This document shows positions 56,754 through 64,000 of a stretch of 64,000 nt of DNA, one piece after another. The stretch lies in contig NZ_FNVQ01000001.1 in NCBI RefSeq assembly GCF_900108065.1, positions 1,550,001-1,614,000 of the forward strand. Direction: 5' to 3'. This stretch comes from Marinobacterium lutimaris (GTDB taxonomy: Bacteria; Pseudomonadota; Gammaproteobacteria; Pseudomonadales; Balneatricaceae). The stretch's first letter is position 1; every line of letters begins with the position of its first letter. The notes below the pieces were generated by a model, which saw nothing but the letters and a program-made list of their open reading frames with translations, was not told the DNA's origin and made no database searches. The translations under genes and the position numbers were made by a program.

Positions 56754-57266
56754 ATGTCTGACGGAAAAAAGTGCCTGAAATGCGGATTCGTCAACCAGCA
56801 GGAAGAAGCTGAAGCCTGTCCCGACTGCGGCGCTTACTACGCCAAAGTTGAAGCCCATCTGAACAACACCCAGAGCAACAAACCTGACCCCCGCCCTTCT
56901 GCCGGTCCGTCCCAGTTAGAGAAGTTTTCCAAGGCCCTGGTGGCAGCCAAAGAAGCGCCAGCCAAGGCGAAAGCAGAAGCCCGGCAATCGCAAAACACCC
57001 TCGTTAGAAACTACAAAGGCAAACAGGAAGAGGCGTTTGTGGAGTTCCAGAAAGATGCAGCCCTGCTGGAAGCCGAAGGTTTTGAACCGGTCAATCAGGT
57101 TTGGATCCCAGGAAGCTGGGGCTGCGGTTCGTTTCTGGTAGCGCTGGCGCTATGCCTGCTGATCATAGGCATCCTGGTGTTCATCTACATGATCATCGTC
57201 AAACCGGCAGGCACACTCACCGTCACGTACCGTCGTAAGTCGCATTCTCAAGATTCAGCGGCATAG
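56754..57266 (+). CDS. Zinc-ribbon membrane protein next to the repressor
   Basis: The 170-residue product has an N-terminal Cys4 zinc ribbon (KCLKCGFVNQQEEAEACPDC). A charged helical middle rich in Ala/Lys/Glu follows, then a transmembrane segment near residues 122-148 (FLVALALCLLIIGILVFIYM). It starts 11 bp after the repressor stop on the same strand, so it is likely expressed in the lysogen. A superinfection-exclusion or other lysogenic-conversion role would fit, but is not shown. Confidence 0.7.
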   Translation: MSDGKKCLKCGFVNQQEEAEACPDCGAYYAKVEAHLNNTQSNKPDPRPSAGPSQLEKFSKALVAAKEAPAKAKAEARQSQNTLVRNYKGKQEEAFVEFQKDAALLEAEGFEPVNQVWIPGSWGCGSFLVALALCLLIIGILVFIYMIIVKPAGTLTVTYRRKSHSQDSAA

Positions 57267-57933
57267 TCTCCCTAAACGCTTTAAGTAGCCGCTCTTCCGA
57301 TATAAGCCGGATATCCTGTCCGGCTTTTTTCCTCTCGATAGCCCCTTCTATTTTCCGACCTAGGTTACCGTGAACCCAGTCACGACTACCGAATGTCCCG
57401 ATCGCCACATACTGTGTGGAACGGTTCGGATTTTTCTGACAAACACCTCCGCGCGCGACTATATCCTTTTCGATATCTCTCCGTTTACCGCTGCAAAACT
57501 CGCCAGTCAGAACAAAGGATTGATCAAGGAATGCAATATCGACCCCGTCGGTAATGGGAAGCTCTGTTGGCGCTAGCTTCCGAAGCTCCTCACCAGTTTC
57601 AATATCGACCTTCTTAGCCACTGCCTGAACCTGCCCGCCAGTGATAGCCAGTATCATATCCAGCACATCTTTGGCTTCACCTTCGTCCAGCACATCATCG
57701 CTCAGTACATCTGTCAGGCGCTCGTATAGCACGTCGCCTGGGTAGGTAGCCGTAAGCTCGGCGTTATCAGATAGCCACTCCAAAAGCTGTACAGCCTCCG
57801 TCTGGTTCACTTGGCCATCAAAAGCGATACCTCGACAAATCCCAATCAGTTCGTCCACATCGCGGGTTTTCCTTGCCACCCGCTGAAGCCGCGCAGTGAT
57901 TGGCTGTCCGTTGTCATCCACTGGTATATCCAT
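57223..57933 (-). CDS. BRCT-domain protein with TerB-like N-terminus
   Basis: The ATG at 57933 gives 236 residues. The first half is helical and acidic (ELIGICRGIAFDGQVNQTEA, VLDEGEAKDVLDMILAITGG), like TerB-type domains. The second half is a BRCT domain (FVLTGEFCSGKRRDIEKDIV, NRSTQYVAIGTFGS, RLISEERLLKAF), as in NAD-dependent DNA ligases, but no ligase catalytic part is present. It converges with the zinc-ribbon gene, overlapping its end by 44 bp. A role in DNA-end recognition, repair or defence is possible. Confidence 0.8.
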   Translation of the reverse strand: MDIPVDDNGQPITARLQRVARKTRDVDELIGICRGIAFDGQVNQTEAVQLLEWLSDNAELTATYPGDVLYERLTDVLSDDVLDEGEAKDVLDMILAITGGQVQAVAKKVDIETGEELRKLAPTELPITDGVDIAFLDQSFVLTGEFCSGKRRDIEKDIVARGGVCQKNPNRSTQYVAIGTFGSRDWVHGNLGRKIEGAIERKKAGQDIRLISEERLLKAFRETMPLNLENATYDGT

Positions 57934-58009
57934 TTCCCTCTCCTTGTTTAATTTCCCTTCAACAAGACAAGCACCTAAGCGTGATCTGACCAACCGTACA
58001 CAAAAAAAT

Positions 58010-58070
58010 ATAACCTAGGTTATTGACCTTAACGATAACCAACACTATCGTTAGTGATAACTTTGGTTAT
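58010..58070. promoter_or_regulatory. Left operators (two perfect and one degenerate copy)
   Basis: ATAACCTAGGTTAT (58010-58023) and ATAACTTTGGTTAT (58057-58070) are perfect dyads of the prophage operator. Between them ATAACCAACACTAT (58035-58048) is a degenerate copy inside a larger inverted repeat, TAACGATA-N8-TATCGTTA (58030-58053). Spacing is about 25 and 22 bp. The sites overlap and surround the promoter of the rightward operon. Confidence 0.8.
58023..58051 (+). promoter_or_regulatory. Promoter PL of the rightward early operon
   Basis: TTGACC (58023-58028) is 17 bp from TATCGT (58046-58051). The left operators overlap both hexamers. The first gene starts at 58092. The promoter should be off in the lysogen and on after induction. 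Confidence 0.75.
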
Positions 58071-58091
58071 CAATTAAGAAAGAGGCCGATA

Positions 58092-58247
58092 ATGCTCGAC
58101 CAACTCACCACAGGCGCATTCATCGCACTACTGGTCATCGCCATCTCTGGCGGCGCTCTGTTTATCGGCTTCTGGGCAGCAGTCGTACTGGTCTGGGCAG
58201 TTAAAGGCCCAGCGGCAGCCCGCCAGTTCATCAGGGAGGAATGGTAA
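58092..58247 (+). CDS. Small membrane protein, first gene of the rightward operon
   Basis: The ATG at 58092 follows AGAGGCCGATA and gives 51 residues. One long hydrophobic segment (FIALLVIAISGGALFIGFWA) covers most of it, followed by a short basic tail (GPAAARQFIREEW). Its stop overlaps the next start (TAATG). Single-span small membrane proteins at this position may affect host functions early in infection. The function is unknown. Confidence 0.65.
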   Translation: MLDQLTTGAFIALLVIAISGGALFIGFWAAVVLVWAVKGPAAARQFIREEW

Positions 58248-58546
58248 TGCAGCAACTCAGCCACTACCTGGACGGCCTAATGCGCGACCACATCAGCGCC
58301 AGCATCCCGGCAGAGCCGAAGCAGATTAGTGACGACGCCTTTTTCTGGGCCGTTCAGGATCTCAACGCAGACGACCGATCCGATGTACTGGTCCGCACCC
58401 TCAGCATGATCGAAGGCGCCGCGGTTACCGACACCGCCGCCCGCGACCTGCTGGAGCAGATCAAACGCTCCGTAAGTGAGCGCTTCAACCTGAACCTGGC
58501 GAATGGCGCCAGCAGTTCACAACACAGCAGTACCCATAACCTCTGA
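58247..58546 (+). CDS. Hypothetical early protein
   Basis: The ATG at 58247 overlaps the previous stop and has GGGAGGA close upstream. The 99-residue product begins MQQLSHYLDGLMRDHISASI, is helical, and ends in a Ser/His-rich tail (GASSSQHSSTH). Not recognised. Confidence 0.65.
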   Translation: MQQLSHYLDGLMRDHISASIPAEPKQISDDAFFWAVQDLNADDRSDVLVRTLSMIEGAAVTDTAARDLLEQIKRSVSERFNLNLANGASSSQHSSTHNL

Positions 58547-58558
58547 GAGGAAACCGCT

Positions 58559-58900
58559 ATGTCTACCAACCTGCAAGAACTGCTGCCCGACCTCGATGGC
58601 GGCGTATTTGAACAGAAGATCGCAACCATGCTGTCCGAGGTCGCCCTGGGCGTCGTGACCCATGGCCGTCAGGGCAAGGTCACTGTCGAGTTCGACATGA
58701 AACAGATCGGCGAAACCCAGCAAGTCGCCATGAAACACACCCTGAAGTATCAGAAGCCGACCAAGCGGGGTAAGGCAACTGAAGAGGACTCCACCGAAAC
58801 CCCGCTCTATGTGGCGAACAATGGCGACCTCGCCCTATTCCACCACGATCAAACATCCTTCGGTTTCATGAACCGCAAACAGAAAGCAGAACAGGAGTAA
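58559..58900 (+). CDS. Hypothetical protein preceding DUF2303
   Basis: The 113-residue product (begins MSTNLQELLPDLDGGVFEQK) includes GKVTVEFDMKQIGETQQVAM, and its C-terminus is Lys/Gln-rich. This small protein regularly precedes DUF2303 genes in recombination modules of lambda-like prophages. A GAGAGGAAACCGCT leader precedes the start. Confidence 0.7.
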   Translation: MSTNLQELLPDLDGGVFEQKIATMLSEVALGVVTHGRQGKVTVEFDMKQIGETQQVAMKHTLKYQKPTKRGKATEEDSTETPLYVANNGDLALFHHDQTSFGFMNRKQKAEQE

Positions 58901-58906
58901 CACCCG

Positions 58907-59719
58907 ATGTCTTTGACACCTGAAGCAATCAACCGAATTGGCGAACTGGCCACCGCATCCGCCGGGTTACTGCCGCACGAGCTGAAAGACGAAGCGGTGC
59001 TTGTCCCGGAATATATGTCGATCCGGGATCTTGAAAAGTACCTGCCCAACCGTCGCCGGTTCCGCGGCACGATGGAAACCGACAACATCGCCGCTTTCTG
59101 CGAATACGTGAAGGGCCAGAGTTCTGCTGAAGTGTTCATCGAAGCAGAAAAGATGCGTGCGGTCGCCTTCTTCGATATGGGAAACAGTGCTTCGCCTGGC
59201 CACTGCGAACATAAGGCTGTTATCCAGCTGCGCAGCTCAGCACCGTATAAAGCCATCAAGAACGTTGATGGCGAAGCTATGAGCCAGAAAAGCCTCGCTG
59301 AATGGATTGAAGACTGGCGCCGTTACCTCAACTGCTTCGACGACGCGAACGAAGATCTCCACACGCAGAAGGCATTAGCTTCCGTTCGCAAGATGACCAT
59401 CGAAACCGCGCGAAAACTGGAGTCTGATCAGCAGAATATGGGCCACAAGCTGTCCGCAATGGAACAGATCGATGTGAAGTCCGAAGGTGCACAGCTCGGT
59501 GGCGTGAACTTCACCTGCGAGCCTTACACCGGCTTCCAGCTGCGTACATTCTCCATGCCGCTTTCGGCGCTCACAGGCTCCGAGAACATCCGTCTGAAGC
59601 TGCGCATTCAGGAGCTGGATGCCATTCAGGAAGAAATCCTCGAAGAGTTCCGCAACAAGATCAGTTCGGCCCTCACCGGTGACGACTTCAAGATCTGGAT
59701 GGGCTCTTTCAGCTCCTAA
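58907..59719 (+). CDS. DUF2303 family protein (YfdQ-like)
   Basis: The 270-residue product matches DUF2303: VLVPEYMSIRDLEKYLPNRR, then RMRAVAFFDM-type core in EAEKMRAVAFFDMGNSASPG, then WRRYLNCFDD. The C-terminus (KISSALTGDDFKIWMGSF) is family-typical. YfdQ-like proteins occur in phage early operons next to exonuclease or recombinase genes; their activity is not established. It lies 6 bp from the preceding gene. Confidence 0.88.
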   Translation: MSLTPEAINRIGELATASAGLLPHELKDEAVLVPEYMSIRDLEKYLPNRRRFRGTMETDNIAAFCEYVKGQSSAEVFIEAEKMRAVAFFDMGNSASPGHCEHKAVIQLRSSAPYKAIKNVDGEAMSQKSLAEWIEDWRRYLNCFDDANEDLHTQKALASVRKMTIETARKLESDQQNMGHKLSAMEQIDVKSEGAQLGGVNFTCEPYTGFQLRTFSMPLSALTGSENIRLKLRIQELDAIQEEILEEFRNKISSALTGDDFKIWMGSFSS

Positions 59720-59795
59720 CCAAGCTGCGTAGCGGGCAATAAGACGGCTGGCGTCATGATCGGCGCCAGCTGCACCAGCAACTCGGAGAAACGGC

Positions 59796-60116
59796 ATGTT
59801 GAGCAAAGATTTGTGTGAACGGATATGGCACTGCCATCGGGAAATAGACGCCGGCTTGGCGCTGCTTGTTGAGGTTGAAAAAATAGCCGCTGAAAACATT
59901 AAACGGCGCCAGCAGGGGGATGCAGAGCAAGGCATCACCGACAAATTCGGACGTGACCAGCACCTTCAGCTTGGAGTCCCGACCAGCGATAACTCACATC
60001 GTCTTTATAGCGTGTCGTTCGAGTTGGCTATGCCGGTTATCCGGGCTCACATCTCCAACAAAAAGGCCGAGCTCACAGAGTTGAACGAAGTGGCCAAGCT
60101 GGAGATGTCGGTATGA
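59796..60116 (+). CDS. Hypothetical early protein
   Basis: The 106-residue product starts after CGGAGAAACGGC. It is helical (MLSKDLCERIWHCHREIDAG, then LLVEVEKIAAENIKRRQ) and its stop overlaps the exonuclease start by 4 bp. The pattern is common in small phage early proteins. Not recognised. Confidence 0.65.
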   Translation: MLSKDLCERIWHCHREIDAGLALLVEVEKIAAENIKRRQQGDAEQGITDKFGRDQHLQLGVPTSDNSHRLYSVSFELAMPVIRAHISNKKAELTELNEVAKLEMSV

Positions 60117-60871
60117 GCTTCCTTAACCCAACCACCTGGCCCCTGTTTGCCAAAAAACCGAGGACCGAGGTGGCAAAGCCGTATTACCCCTACATCATGA
60201 TCGATGGGGAAACCGCCGGCACCGGGCCGACCTCTGCCCTCTTCTCCATCGGCGCGGTGGCCTACAACCCAATGACCGGTGAAGTCGATATCGATAACGC
60301 CTTCTGCAGCAATATCGACCTGCAGAGCTGTATCGATGCCGGGCTCACCATCGACGGTGAAGCCATCTACTGGTGGCTCGAGCGCAGCACTGAGGCCAGG
60401 GCTGGCATATGTGAAGCGACAACCACCACCGAGATCGATGAAAACGGCACCAGGCGCCAGCACACCAAGCGTTATTCGCTGCTTGAGGTGCTGACCGACT
60501 TCAGCGACTGGATGGCTCCCTATAACGCCGAATACTGCCGCATCAACAAGCCGCGTCATGAGGGTGTCGCCAGCGCAATGGCATGGAGCAACGGCGCAGA
60601 CTTTGACCTCCCGATCCTCGCGAACGCCTATCGCGCCATCGGCCACGCTAAGCCCTGGGCGGCGTTCCAGGGCCGCTGCTACCGCACTGATAAAAGCGCT
60701 GGCTGGGGCATCAAGATGGAGCGCACAGGCACTCACCACAATGCGCTTGATGACGCCATCAGTCAGGCCCAGCACCACATCGATATCGTCAATGAGCTCC
60801 GCAGCGCAAGGCGCGCCCTGGCACAACAGAGACTGCAAACGCCCGTCATCAAGGAGGTAGCCAAGTCATGA
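60113..60871 (+). CDS. DEDD-type 3'-5' exonuclease
   Basis: The 252-residue protein carries the exonuclease motifs in order: YIMIDGETAGTGPTSALFSI (Exo I), AMAWSNGADFDLPILANAY (Exo II), and GTHHNALDDAISQAQHHI (Exo III). The H-N-A-L-D-D arrangement fits the DEDDh subgroup (Rv2179c-like or phage exodeoxyribonuclease-VIII-like). It should degrade single strands or trim DNA ends. It is coupled to the preceding gene and lies 4 bp before the next. Confidence 0.88.
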   Translation: MSFLNPTTWPLFAKKPRTEVAKPYYPYIMIDGETAGTGPTSALFSIGAVAYNPMTGEVDIDNAFCSNIDLQSCIDAGLTIDGEAIYWWLERSTEARAGICEATTTTEIDENGTRRQHTKRYSLLEVLTDFSDWMAPYNAEYCRINKPRHEGVASAMAWSNGADFDLPILANAYRAIGHAKPWAAFQGRCYRTDKSAGWGIKMERTGTHHNALDDAISQAQHHIDIVNELRSARRALAQQRLQTPVIKEVAKS

Positions 60872-61077
60872 AAAGCACTCGAGACATTGCCGAGGCCGGA
60901 ATGCGAGCCGCCTGCCTCTACAAACGCAGTCCGGAAGAGTTCGGATCCGCCGATATCATCGCCGCCGATCACGACCTGCTCCAGGCACACATCGCATCTG
61001 GCGACATGGATGCAGAGTCGATCGCCAGAGCGCACCGGACTCTTGCGCTGATCAAGTCCGGACAGAAACGGGTTTAA
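60868..61077 (+). CDS. Small helical early protein
   Basis: The 69-residue product overlaps the exonuclease gene by 4 bp (ATGA). It consists of two or three helices (MKSTRDIAEAGMRAACLYKR, SADIIAADHDLLQAHIASGD). Not recognised. Confidence 0.65.
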   Translation: MKSTRDIAEAGMRAACLYKRSPEEFGSADIIAADHDLLQAHIASGDMDAESIARAHRTLALIKSGQKRV

Positions 61078-61087
61078 GGAGAGTCTC

Positions 61088-61990
61088 ATGGGATATTACG
61101 TATCTACCCTATTCGTACCGTTGACGCCTGACGAGCTGGACAACTGGTTCAAGGCACACGCCATGCTGGACCTGGACCCCATCATCCCGGTACCGGAAAT
61201 GGGCGATGACGACAGCCAGCCGGCCCGGTACCGCGGGCCAGCAGAGACAGTGCATGTGCCCCGTTACGTCGACCTCAGCAAGTCGTCAATGACCATTAGC
61301 CAGCAGTGCGAAGAGGCTGGAGAAACCGGTATCTGCGCCGACGGCCAGCGCTGCGGCCCGGCGTATTGCCAGTGGTGCCCGAACCGTGCCGAGTGCGCGC
61401 CAGCCCCCGTTCAAGATTTCGGCGAATCAGACAGCATTCCCGATCGCTACCGCTGCATCGACTGCAAAGATCCGCTTACAGATGGAGAGCGCCAGCAGTG
61501 CCACATCTGCGAGGCCGAGGATCTGCGCGAGCAGGAACTGAACCTTGAAGGCACTATAACGATTGAGCTTTCGGAAGAAGATCAGCATGCACTTGAGGCG
61601 CTACTTAATTATGAGGAGCCCGCTGAAGTCCCCTCAAATGACAGCGATCTTGGCTGGAACGGGCCGAAAGATGGCTTACCTCCGGTAGGAACTGTTTGCG
61701 AAGTTGATCACTGCAATGAATGGAAAGTCTGCGAGGTTATTGCCCACTTCAAGCAGCGTGTAGCAATGGTTGCAGCCTTCACTTACGAATACTCAAGCGA
61801 CGGGGGAAAAGGGCTGGATTCTCTTGTCGCTGAATGTTTTCGACCGTTGCGACGTTCCGAAGAGGATAAAGCAGTTAATGAGATGTCTTTAGTCATCTTT
61901 GAGGCCGGCTTTGATTCTGGGATCGATCACATAGGTTATGCCGAAGCGCTTTATGCCGCTGGCTACCGGAAGCAGGAAGCCCGCTCATGA
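61088..61990 (+). CDS. Cys-rich zinc-binding early protein
   Basis: The 300-residue product has two Cys-rich zones. The first (about 75-105) reads CEEAGETGICADGQRCGPAY and then CQWCPNRAECAP. The second (about 120-140) reads RCIDCKDPLTDGERQQCHIC, a treble-clef or zinc-ribbon pattern. The C-terminal 100 residues (VGTVCEVDHCNEWKVCEVIA) look like a separate beta domain, similar to small modules in phage DNA-metabolism proteins. Its base composition is lower in GC toward the end. Function unknown. Confidence 0.7.
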   Translation: MGYYVSTLFVPLTPDELDNWFKAHAMLDLDPIIPVPEMGDDDSQPARYRGPAETVHVPRYVDLSKSSMTISQQCEEAGETGICADGQRCGPAYCQWCPNRAECAPAPVQDFGESDSIPDRYRCIDCKDPLTDGERQQCHICEAEDLREQELNLEGTITIELSEEDQHALEALLNYEEPAEVPSNDSDLGWNGPKDGLPPVGTVCEVDHCNEWKVCEVIAHFKQRVAMVAAFTYEYSSDGGKGLDSLVAECFRPLRRSEEDKAVNEMSLVIFEAGFDSGIDHIGYAEALYAAGYRKQEARS

Positions 61991-62274
61991 CCAGCACCCA
62001 CAAAGAGGCTCAGCGCCTCCTCGCCCTGGACGCCCTTCAGTTCTCCGAACGCATTAACCCAGAGTGGGATACAGAGCGCCAGCTGCAGCACCTGCGTGAG
62101 CAGATCGCGATGGCTACGCGGCACTTGGAGAACGAGGCCGGCGAACAGTACGTCCTCATCAAGTCAGTCACGCCGGCAATGATCGAAGCTGCCGAAGAGG
62201 CTTACATGCCGTTCGGCGACATGGAGACTGCGTTGAATGCAGCCATCGCGGCGGCGCGGGAGGTTGGCCAGTGA
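61987..62274 (+). CDS. Small hypothetical early protein
   Basis: The 95-residue product overlaps genes on both sides by 4 bp. It is helical (EAQRLLALDALQFSERINPE, then LQHLREQIAMATRHLEN) and ends in a segment (MEAAEEAY-like, IEAAEEAYMPFGDMETA) found in several phage proteins of unknown function. Confidence 0.65.
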   Translation: MTSTHKEAQRLLALDALQFSERINPEWDTERQLQHLREQIAMATRHLENEAGEQYVLIKSVTPAMIEAAEEAYMPFGDMETALNAAIAAAREVGQ

Positions 62275-63143
62275 ACGCCGTCATCAACTCCTACTTCTCA
62301 GGCGGTGGCCTGCTCGATATCGGCCTGCTTCAGGCTGGCGTTAAGATCGGCCAGTCCTACGAGATTGATGCAACCTGCTGCCGAGTCCAGGGCGAAAACC
62401 TCGGAGCTCACGTCAAACAGGCCGATATCGCAGAGAAACTGGTCGAGGGCGACAGTGCTGACGGCATGGTGTTCACCTACCCCTGCACCAAGTACAGCGC
62501 TATTGCCGATATCCACGGCACCCGCACCGGTGATGAGCTGTTCCTGCATGCATTACGTCATCTGGCGATAGCCCGGCCAGAAGTGTACGCGGTTGAGAAC
62601 GTCCCAGGGATGCGCGCCTTCCCTGTGGTGATGGAAGCCATGACCCGTATGCCGGATTACTTCGTGCAGGTCTTCTGTCCCATCGAATCCAGTACCTGGT
62701 TACCCCAGCGCCGGGACCGTCTGATCATCATTGGCAGCCGCCGTCGCTTTAACTGGCGACCGCCTGAGCTCGGCAGGCAGATACGGCTGGCAGACATTCT
62801 GGAAGACGAGCCGCGAATCACGCTACCCAAGGCCATCGCTGAGCGCATGAACGGCAAGTACCGCGACAAGCCGATCATTTCAGACCCGGCAAGAGGCGAT
62901 ATCGCCCCTACTTGCGTCGCGCACTACGCGAAGGATAAAAGCACCCGGCTGGTCGCCGATAAGCGCTTCCCGCTCGGCGTTCGCCCCTACTCCGTTCGCG
63001 AATACGCCCGCCTTCAGGGTGTTCCGGATTGGTACGAGTTCAACTGCTCCGATACCGACGCATACCGGATGATTGGCAACGGAGTCAGCGTGCCAGTGGG
63101 CGAATGGCTTGGTCGTGAATTTAAACGCTATTTCGGGCACTGA
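62271..63143 (+). CDS. Phage C5-cytosine DNA methyltransferase
   Basis: The 290-residue protein has the ordered motifs of Dcm-type enzymes: FSGGGLLDIGLLQAG (motif I), YPCTKYSAIAD with the catalytic Cys (motif IV, PCT in place of the usual PCQ), VYAVENVPGM (VI), WLPQRRDRLIIIGSRRRF (VIII) and YRMIGNGVSVPVGEWLGREF (X). The target-recognition region between VIII and X is short. No partner restriction enzyme is seen, so this is a solitary methylase, likely protecting phage DNA from host restriction. Confidence 0.92.
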   Translation: MNAVINSYFSGGGLLDIGLLQAGVKIGQSYEIDATCCRVQGENLGAHVKQADIAEKLVEGDSADGMVFTYPCTKYSAIADIHGTRTGDELFLHALRHLAIARPEVYAVENVPGMRAFPVVMEAMTRMPDYFVQVFCPIESSTWLPQRRDRLIIIGSRRRFNWRPPELGRQIRLADILEDEPRITLPKAIAERMNGKYRDKPIISDPARGDIAPTCVAHYAKDKSTRLVADKRFPLGVRPYSVREYARLQGVPDWYEFNCSDTDAYRMIGNGVSVPVGEWLGREFKRYFGH

Positions 63144-63153
63144 GGAGAAAGCC

Positions 63154-63360
63154 ATGAACTACCAACCCAGTGAAACCCAGTGTGACCGCTGCTTGCGTGA
63201 TCGCGCTGACTGCATCGGGAATATCGACTTCAGCGGCATGCTGAAGACGGCGCAGATCGACAACCATAAAGGCGAAACCACCATCGTCTGGTGTGACCAG
63301 TTCGACCGCCAGCTCGACCACCTGGCAGATCGGGCGGCACCGGAGGTGAGTAATGGCTGA
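63154..63360 (+). CDS. Small zinc-knuckle early protein
   Basis: The ATG at 63154 follows TGAGGAGAAAGCC and gives 68 residues. CDRCLRDRADC suggests a metal site. The remainder is beta-like (HKGETTIVWCDQFDRQLD). It overlaps the next gene by 8 bp. Confidence 0.65.
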   Translation: MNYQPSETQCDRCLRDRADCIGNIDFSGMLKTAQIDNHKGETTIVWCDQFDRQLDHLADRAAPEVSNG

Positions 63361-63568
63361 AATGAAGATCATTCACATGTCGTTCGCCAAGATCTACGGA
63401 TTCAAGTCGATCACTTTTGAGTGGCACGACTACCTTGGGCCGACATTCCTGCGCCGAAAGGATTACGAGCTTCGACCGGTGCGCTCAATACCGCTGCGCC
63501 AGTGGGGAGAGCTTGGCCAGTGGATGCGGTTATCTGATGTACAGAGAGAGGAGTACAGGCGGATATGA
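63353..63568 (+). CDS. Small hypothetical early protein
   Basis: The 71-residue product (begins MAEMKIIHMSFAKIYGFKSI) has a beta-rich half and a Trp/Leu-rich end (PLRQWGELGQWMRL). It is coupled to the genes before and after. Not recognised. Confidence 0.6.
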   Translation: MAEMKIIHMSFAKIYGFKSITFEWHDYLGPTFLRRKDYELRPVRSIPLRQWGELGQWMRLSDVQREEYRRI

Positions 63569-63636
63569 GCCACCACTGGGACTGGCAGCGAGCCTGCCGA
63601 CAGGCTAACGGACATAGTGAGCGGAGGCAGAAATGA
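63565..63636 (+). CDS. Very small ORF coupled to neighbours
   Basis: A 23-codon frame (MSHHWDWQRACRQANGHSER plus three residues) starts in the stop of the preceding gene and ends in the start of the next (ATGA). It has GAGGAG upstream. Its tight fit suggests it is translated, at least as a coupling peptide. Confidence 0.45.
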   Translation: MSHHWDWQRACRQANGHSERRQK

Positions 63637-63977
63637 TACGCGACGAAGCAAGAAACAAGTTCGCTGAAGCCGGGCTGAATTATTCAGATCTCACGCGGCA
63701 GAATCTGCAGCAGCTGCGCAATCTGATTAATCAGGAAATGATCGACTCAGGCCTGATCAAGGGTTCATACCGCTGCAGGCAGCGCCCGGTATTTAGGCCT
63801 GACGCTAAGCGTGGGCTATTTGCTCAGATTCAATGCAGAGCGTTCTATTTCGATGACCGCGAGGCTGTCAGCTTCAACCATACCGGCTTTATCGGATTTG
63901 CTGGCTGGGCTGATGACTCAAACATACAGCCGGTATTGAGCGGCTTCTGTAAGTGGGTGGAGGCGATGAAATCATGA
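63633..63977 (+). CDS. Hypothetical early protein
   Basis: The 114-residue product starts after CGGAGGCAGAA. It has a helical N-terminus (MIRDEARNKFAEAGLNYSDL, RQNLQQLRNLINQEM) and a beta-rich second half (AQIQCRAFYFDDREAVSFNH). This helix-plus-beta arrangement is common in small phage proteins of unknown function. It overlaps the next gene by 4 bp. Confidence 0.65.
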   Translation: MIRDEARNKFAEAGLNYSDLTRQNLQQLRNLINQEMIDSGLIKGSYRCRQRPVFRPDAKRGLFAQIQCRAFYFDDREAVSFNHTGFIGFAGWADDSNIQPVLSGFCKWVEAMKS

Positions 63978-64000
63978 GCAACGTAACCATGCAGGTGAAG
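63974..64000 (+). CDS. Partial gene at the right edge
   Basis: Nine codons (MSNVTMQVK) begin in the stop of the preceding gene and run off the window. The ATGA coupling matches the rest of the operon, but nothing else can be said. Confidence 0.4.

Noticed and set aside
60047-60838. A 263-codon minus-strand frame opposite the exonuclease gene.
   Set aside because: It is fully antisense to a gene with intact catalytic motifs.

Overview
The window joins a chromosomal region (about 1-20150) to a large part of a lambda-like, siphovirus-type prophage (about 20155-64000, continuing past the right edge). The host looks like a marine or halotolerant gammaproteobacterium. This rests on moderately GC-rich DNA, a glucosylglycerol-phosphate phosphatase (compatible-solute metabolism), a PilJ-N/PAS/GGDEF cyclase, an HD-GYP regulator, and a DUF2878/chalcone isomerase-like/DUF3833 lipid-linked cluster. 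This is inference; no rRNA is present.

Host part. Bases 1-5758 hold a minus-strand operon of unrecognised function. Its members are a protein built of ribosomal-L7/L12-like repeats, a TPR protein, four tandem paralogues that share N- and C-terminal motifs (the first carries an inserted OmpA-like domain), and a partial gene running off the left edge. Then come an M15 peptidase with a peptidoglycan-binding domain, YjbQ, two c-di-GMP enzymes, a spermidine-synthase-like methyltransferase, an HEWFH metallopeptidase-like protein, a ZIP transporter, the DUF2878 cluster, an M48 lipoprotein, GgpP, GGCT-like and ABM-like proteins, a HAD hydrolase and an ELM1-like protein.

Junction. A tRNA-Ala(GGC) gene is cut: only the anticodon arm to CCA remains at 20154-20208, which fits attL of a prophage integrated in that tRNA. 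The integrase and the other att site are not in the window.

Prophage late module (minus strand, 45260 to 20371). The order is terminase small subunit, terminase large subunit with a full-length intein, gpW, portal, protease-capsid fusion, DUF2190 protein, head-tail connectors, a GroES homologue, major tail protein, tape measure, then tail-tip proteins that include a seven-repeat RCC1-type propeller. A tiny zinc-ribbon gene (DUF1660-like) lies on the opposite strand between the major tail gene and the tape measure gene. Further right are a toxin-antitoxin pair, a plus-strand gene of possible defence function, and the lysis genes (Rz/Rz1, transglycosylase, holin-like).

Prophage early and control modules. 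Replication genes (O-like with five internal iterons, P-like) and an antirepressor read leftward from a CII/Cro-like control region. A LexA-type repressor is read rightward, apparently without a leader. Copies of one operator, ATAAC-N4-GTTAT, lie both around the repressor (56 kb) and 2 kb away at the promoter of the rightward operon (58 kb), a lambda-like OR/OL layout. The rightward operon encodes DUF2303, a DEDD exonuclease, small zinc-binding proteins and a C5-cytosine methyltransferase. The most striking single element is the intein, which has the hallmarks of class 3 (Ala at position 1; Trp, Cys and Thr at the diagnostic positions) and sits in the terminase ATP-binding loop.
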